From positions 62,001-126,000 of the forward strand of contig NZ_ATAX01000025.1 in NCBI RefSeq assembly GCF_000571935.1: DNA of 64,000 nucleotides, in the 5' to 3' direction. How positions within the stretch are numbered: position 1 is the first letter of the stretch; each line of letters starts with the position of its first letter. This document shows, one piece after another, positions 61,027 through 64,000 of the stretch. The position numbers and the translations under genes were made by a program. The DNA comes from Ruminococcus flavefaciens 007c. Its GTDB lineage: Bacteria; Bacillota; Clostridia; Oscillospirales; Ruminococcaceae. The notes below the pieces were generated by a model. It was not told the DNA's origin. It was given only the letters and a program-made list of their open reading frames with translations, and searched no databases.

Positions 61027-62997
61027 CTACTTCCTTACTATTTCCATACCAAAGGGAGCAAGCCTCAGCATGTTTTTTTCCTTGTCTTCGATTATACTGT
61101 ACATTGATTTCGGAAGGTTTATATCTGTTTCCCTTTCGGAATTATTGAAAAAGAATATATAATCATCCAGACCGTTTGTACGTGTGGTAACTTCCACGCC
61201 CTGAGGCAGATCGTTCAGTCTCGGTATACCTGTCTGCTTCATGATATTGCCTGCGAACTTCTTATAGAAGTCCATGTGGCAAATAGTTCCCACATAATAT
61301 GCAACACCGCTGCAGTAGCGGTTCATCGTAACAGCAGGCTTTCCGCCGTAGAAACAGTCTTTATACTCCGCATAGGCACGAGCTGTTCCCAGTTCAAGAA
61401 TATCACACCACTGTCTGCATTTATACTCATTTCCAGCAAAATCAACGATAGTCTGCTCATCTTTGCCAATGGGATCATATTCCGATATTTCAGCACCTAT
61501 CATCTCTCTGTAAACAGTAGGAAGAGGTTCCATAATACAATTATTGTTGGGATCCTTGACTCCGCTCCTTGCAGTAAGTACAACAGTTCCGCCCTTGATA
61601 ACATAACGGTATATATTTTCCGCAGAATTCTTGGAGTACACATACATGGAAGGCGCTATAACAGCCTTATACTTCGTAAGATCGGCATCAGGCGAGATTA
61701 TATCCACATTCACGCCGTATTTTGAGAAGGCTGCATGGAAGCACTTTAGCTGCTCCCAGTAATCAAAGCCTTCAGTCTGAGGCTGTATCCTGAATGCCCT
61801 GTCATTATCGGGAGAATAAAGTATAGCGACCTCTGATACGAGTTCGGTAGTCTCTATAACATCAAACTTCGGAGCGATCTTGCACAGCTCGGCAAATTCA
61901 GCAAAACGCCTTCCCGGTATATTGCTGTGGTCAATAAGACCGTGCCAGTGCATTTCTGCTCCCTTATTCGCGGTTCTCCAGCGGAAATGGATAACCGTAT
62001 CGGCACCATGAGCCATTGCCTGCAAAGCGTAGCCTTTTATCTGCCCCGGTCTCGGAGTAGGCCCCATGGGCATCCAGCTTCCAGTTGCACCGCTGAGCTG
62101 CTCCATTACCCAGAAGTTTTTCTGATTTGAACCTCTCATCATGTCCAGATTAAATGAATGGGAATAGAACTCCTCTTCATTCTCAGGTATACGCACCGGA
62201 GGATAATTATCATATGAAGTAAAGTCCAGCCCGTCGCAAAGTCTGTAAATATCAGGGAGATCCTTGGTTATACAGATATTTGTAGTTATTTTGGCCTTAG
62301 GGTTTTCACGTTTTATTATCTGTGACATATCACTTATGAATCTGCAAGCCGTATCAGACGAAAAACGGCTGAATTCCAGGCAAAGGGCAGGATTCTGCCA
62401 TGCTTTCGGATAAGCATTCGGAGGCTTGATCTGGGACACGTCACTGTATTCTCCGCTCCACACGATATTACCGAAGGCAGCGTTAACGTTTTCGATGGTA
62501 TCATGTTTGTCGATGAGCCAGTCGCGGAACTGTTCACGGCACACCTCACAGGTACAGGGATAAGCCTCTATCTCATTGTCGATCTGCCATGCAGCGATGG
62601 ACGGATTATTGGCATATCTCTTTGCAAGCTGCTCTGTGATACGCTTCGCATAGTACAAAAACATAGGTGCATTCAGGCATCGGTGTCCTCTTATGCCTGT
62701 CTGGAGCCTGTTCCCGTCCGCACCTACCTGTATAATATCAGGATAGGTCTCATACAGCCACATAGGAGGACAGCTTGTGGGAGTACAAAGCACAATACCC
62801 ATCGCATAACGCGAAAAAGTCTTTATAGCTTCATCAAGCCATTCAAAATGGAATTCTCCGTCTCTCGGTTCAAGTCTCGACCAGGCAAACTCTCCCATCC
62901 TGACCAGTTTTACACCTGTCTGTGCCATTAAAACAGCATCTGCATTCCATAATTCTCTGTTCCATTGCTCGGGATAATAATCAACGCCTATTTTCAT
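61027..62997 (-). CDS. Beta-galactosidase, GH42 family
   Basis: The 656-residue enzyme has a GH42 TIM barrel with the start GVDYYPEQW, Arg/Glu-rich MGEFAWSRLEP, acid/base Glu142 in QIDNEIEA, the zinc-site cysteines Cys148, Cys150 and Cys153, and nucleophile Glu299 in WVMEQLSG. A trimerisation domain and a C-terminal beta domain follow. No signal peptide, so it acts in the cytoplasm on imported beta-galactosides, likely from plant galactan or oligosaccharides. Start: ATG 62997 with GGAGG; the frame extends to 63030. It overlaps the phosphatase gene by 17 bases. Confidence 0.95.
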   Translation of the reverse strand: MKIGVDYYPEQWNRELWNADAVLMAQTGVKLVRMGEFAWSRLEPRDGEFHFEWLDEAIKTFSRYAMGIVLCTPTSCPPMWLYETYPDIIQVGADGNRLQTGIRGHRCLNAPMFLYYAKRITEQLAKRYANNPSIAAWQIDNEIEAYPCTCEVCREQFRDWLIDKHDTIENVNAAFGNIVWSGEYSDVSQIKPPNAYPKAWQNPALCLEFSRFSSDTACRFISDMSQIIKRENPKAKITTNICITKDLPDIYRLCDGLDFTSYDNYPPVRIPENEEEFYSHSFNLDMMRGSNQKNFWVMEQLSGATGSWMPMGPTPRPGQIKGYALQAMAHGADTVIHFRWRTANKGAEMHWHGLIDHSNIPGRRFAEFAELCKIAPKFDVIETTELVSEVAILYSPDNDRAFRIQPQTEGFDYWEQLKCFHAAFSKYGVNVDIISPDADLTKYKAVIAPSMYVYSKNSAENIYRYVIKGGTVVLTARSGVKDPNNNCIMEPLPTVYREMIGAEISEYDPIGKDEQTIVDFAGNEYKCRQWCDILELGTARAYAEYKDCFYGGKPAVTMNRYCSGVAYYVGTICHMDFYKKFAGNIMKQTGIPRLNDLPQGVEVTTRTNGLDDYIFFFNNSERETDINLPKSMYSIIEDKEKNMLRLAPFGMEIVRK

Positions 62998-63550
62998 AAT
63001 ATTCCTCCGCCATGTCAATGTTGTATTCAATAAGCCCGCAGTTATCCATAAACCAGTTTGCGAAGCTCTCTGTTGTCATATCATTGAAATATGTCTCTAT
63101 AACTCTGCAAACTCCGCCATGACTCACAATCAGGATCGTTTTATCGTGATACTTTGCAATAATTTCATCGATAGCCGAATATACCCTGTGTGAAAGCTGA
63201 AGCAGAGATTCACAGTTTTTACCCATTCTGACGCCGAAATTTATTTTGTTCACGGCAAATCCTTCGGTATAACGATACATTCCCTCATATTCGCCATAAT
63301 CCCACTCGCGGAGTCTTTCATCAGTTATCACATTTAATCCGCAGCGTTCAGCTACAATATTTGCTGTTTTCTGCGCTCTCTTCATAGGTGACGCAATGAT
63401 AAGGTCTATAATACTGAGATCAGCAATCCTTGCAGCCAGCGCTTCAGCCTGCCTCAGCCCTGTCTCGTCAAGCTCTATATCAGTAACACCAAGAATAATA
63501 TCCCTGTTGTTGTATTCAGTCTGTCCATGCCTTGTTGAAAAGATCTTCAA
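62981..63550 (-). CDS. Histidine phosphatase family protein
   Basis: This 189-residue member of the phosphoglycerate mutase-like histidine phosphatase family has the phosphohistidine motif STRHGQTEYN (5-14), a second Arg in SPMKRAQKTA, an acidic residue in LREWDYGEYEG and the second His in VSHGGVCR. The substrate is unknown; family members act on phosphorylated sugars, cofactors or alpha-ribazole phosphate. Its 3' end overlaps the GH42 start, so the two are coupled. Confidence 0.9.
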   Translation of the reverse strand: MKIFSTRHGQTEYNNRDIILGVTDIELDETGLRQAEALAARIADLSIIDLIIASPMKRAQKTANIVAERCGLNVITDERLREWDYGEYEGMYRYTEGFAVNKINFGVRMGKNCESLLQLSHRVYSAIDEIIAKYHDKTILIVSHGGVCRVIETYFNDMTTESFANWFMDNCGLIEYNIDMAEEYYENRR

Positions 63551-63563
63551 ACTACTTCCTCCA

Positions 63564-64000
63564 TTAAAGCTCTGCCGCTCTGTTTATCTCTGCACGGGCA
63601 TTATCGAGCATAAGCTCCGAAGGATCGTCGCCGCCCATTATACGTGCTATCTCAGCAACTCTGCCTTCCATGCCGAGCTGCATAACATGGGTCTCAGTGC
63701 GCTCTCCCACAATCTGCTTTTCGATAAGAAGATGGTTATCTGCCATAACTGCGATCTGAGAGAGATGTGTAACGCATATCACCTGTCTCACCTTGCCTAT
63801 CTCACGCAGCTTTATACCTATTTTCTGAGCCGCTTTGCCGCTGACTCCGGTATCTATCTCATCAAATATCATAGTCGGGATAGAGTCCTTGTCAGCGATG
63901 ACACTTTTCAGAGCAAGCATTATTCGTGAGAGCTCACCGCCTGAAGCTATCTTTGATATAGGTCGCGGCTCTTCGCCCTTATTCGCTGATATAAGGAACT
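63564..64000 (-). CDS. recN: DNA repair protein RecN, C-terminal part
   Basis: Only the C-terminal 145 residues are inside the window; the frame is open to the edge. The sequence holds the ABC-type signature ISKIASGGELSRIMLAL, Walker B TMIFDEIDTGVSG and THLSQIAVMAD, the C-terminal lobe of this SMC-like ATPase. RecN acts early in double-strand break repair. It ends 13 bases before the phosphatase gene, on the same strand. Confidence 0.95.
   Translation of the reverse strand, partial: FLISANKGEEPRPISKIASGGELSRIMLALKSVIADKDSIPTMIFDEIDTGVSGKAAQKIGIKLREIGKVRQVICVTHLSQIAVMADNHLLIEKQIVGERTETHVMQLGMEGRVAEIARIMGGDDPSELMLDNARAEINRAAEL

Overview
The window looks like a chromosomal segment of a low-to-mid G+C, Gram-positive gut or rumen bacterium of the Oscillospiraceae, most likely a fibre-degrading Ruminococcus. 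The evidence is three secreted proteins ending in type I dockerins (GH43 arabinanase-like, tandem GH11 xylanase-like, cohesin-like module), a GH42 beta-galactosidase, many consensus TTGACA/TATAAT promoters, strong AGGAGG ribosome binding sites with some TTG starts, MurT/GatD, a sortase, a T-box and a cobalamin riboswitch. The assignment rests on protein recognition alone; no database was searched. No insertion sequence, prophage, CRISPR array or integrase was seen.

Layout. 1-9.0 kb: start of a flippase-like gene, an HTH/zinc-ribbon regulator, then a large DUF4011-type helicase upstream of murT-gatD (lipid II amidation). 9.0-12.5 kb: an aquaporin, then a compact sortase cassette (surface protein, class D-like sortase, membrane protein). 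12.5-13.5 kb: tRNA-Arg, tRNA-Lys and a Spo0A C-terminal-domain pseudogene broken by two in-frame stops. 13.5-23 kb: housekeeping genes (acyl-CoA synthetase, pyrimidine nucleoside phosphorylase, a four-gene cluster of small proteins with a BofA-like member, phosphoesterase, YesL-like and SpoIIM-like membrane proteins, ProC, radical SAM protein). 23-28.5 kb: an antimicrobial-peptide-type ABC exporter next to a two-component system and a small lipoprotein.

28.5-35.1 kb: a cobalamin-riboswitch operon. It encodes a lipid-anchored CbiK-type cobaltochelatase, a two-domain iron-transport-associated (NEAT-like) lipoprotein, and a complete BtuFCD-like importer whose ATPase has a C-terminal extension, followed by a DMT-family exporter. 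Together these look like a cell-surface route for capturing tetrapyrroles or corrinoids.

35.3-46.5 kb: the dockerin proteins, a clostripain-family protease, tRNA-Pro, tRNA-Leu, a sodium:solute symporter and MTA/SAH nucleosidase. 46.6-58.1 kb: a long same-strand cluster, apparently led by an alaS T-box, running alaS-HIT-apt-like-comEC-holA-rnmV-MBOAT-DHHW-SDR-membrane protein. 58.2-64 kb: a class B PBP, a small membrane protein, dtd, GH42 beta-galactosidase, a histidine phosphatase and the 3' end of recN.

The most interesting points are the tandem GH11 protein whose first module has Gln at both catalytic Glu positions, the riboswitch operon with an extracytoplasmic CbiK, the Spo0A-C pseudogene beside other sporulation remnants, the helicase with a degenerate Vsr-like nuclease, the sortase cassette with a non-standard sorting signal, and a ComEC lacking its nuclease metal-binding motif.
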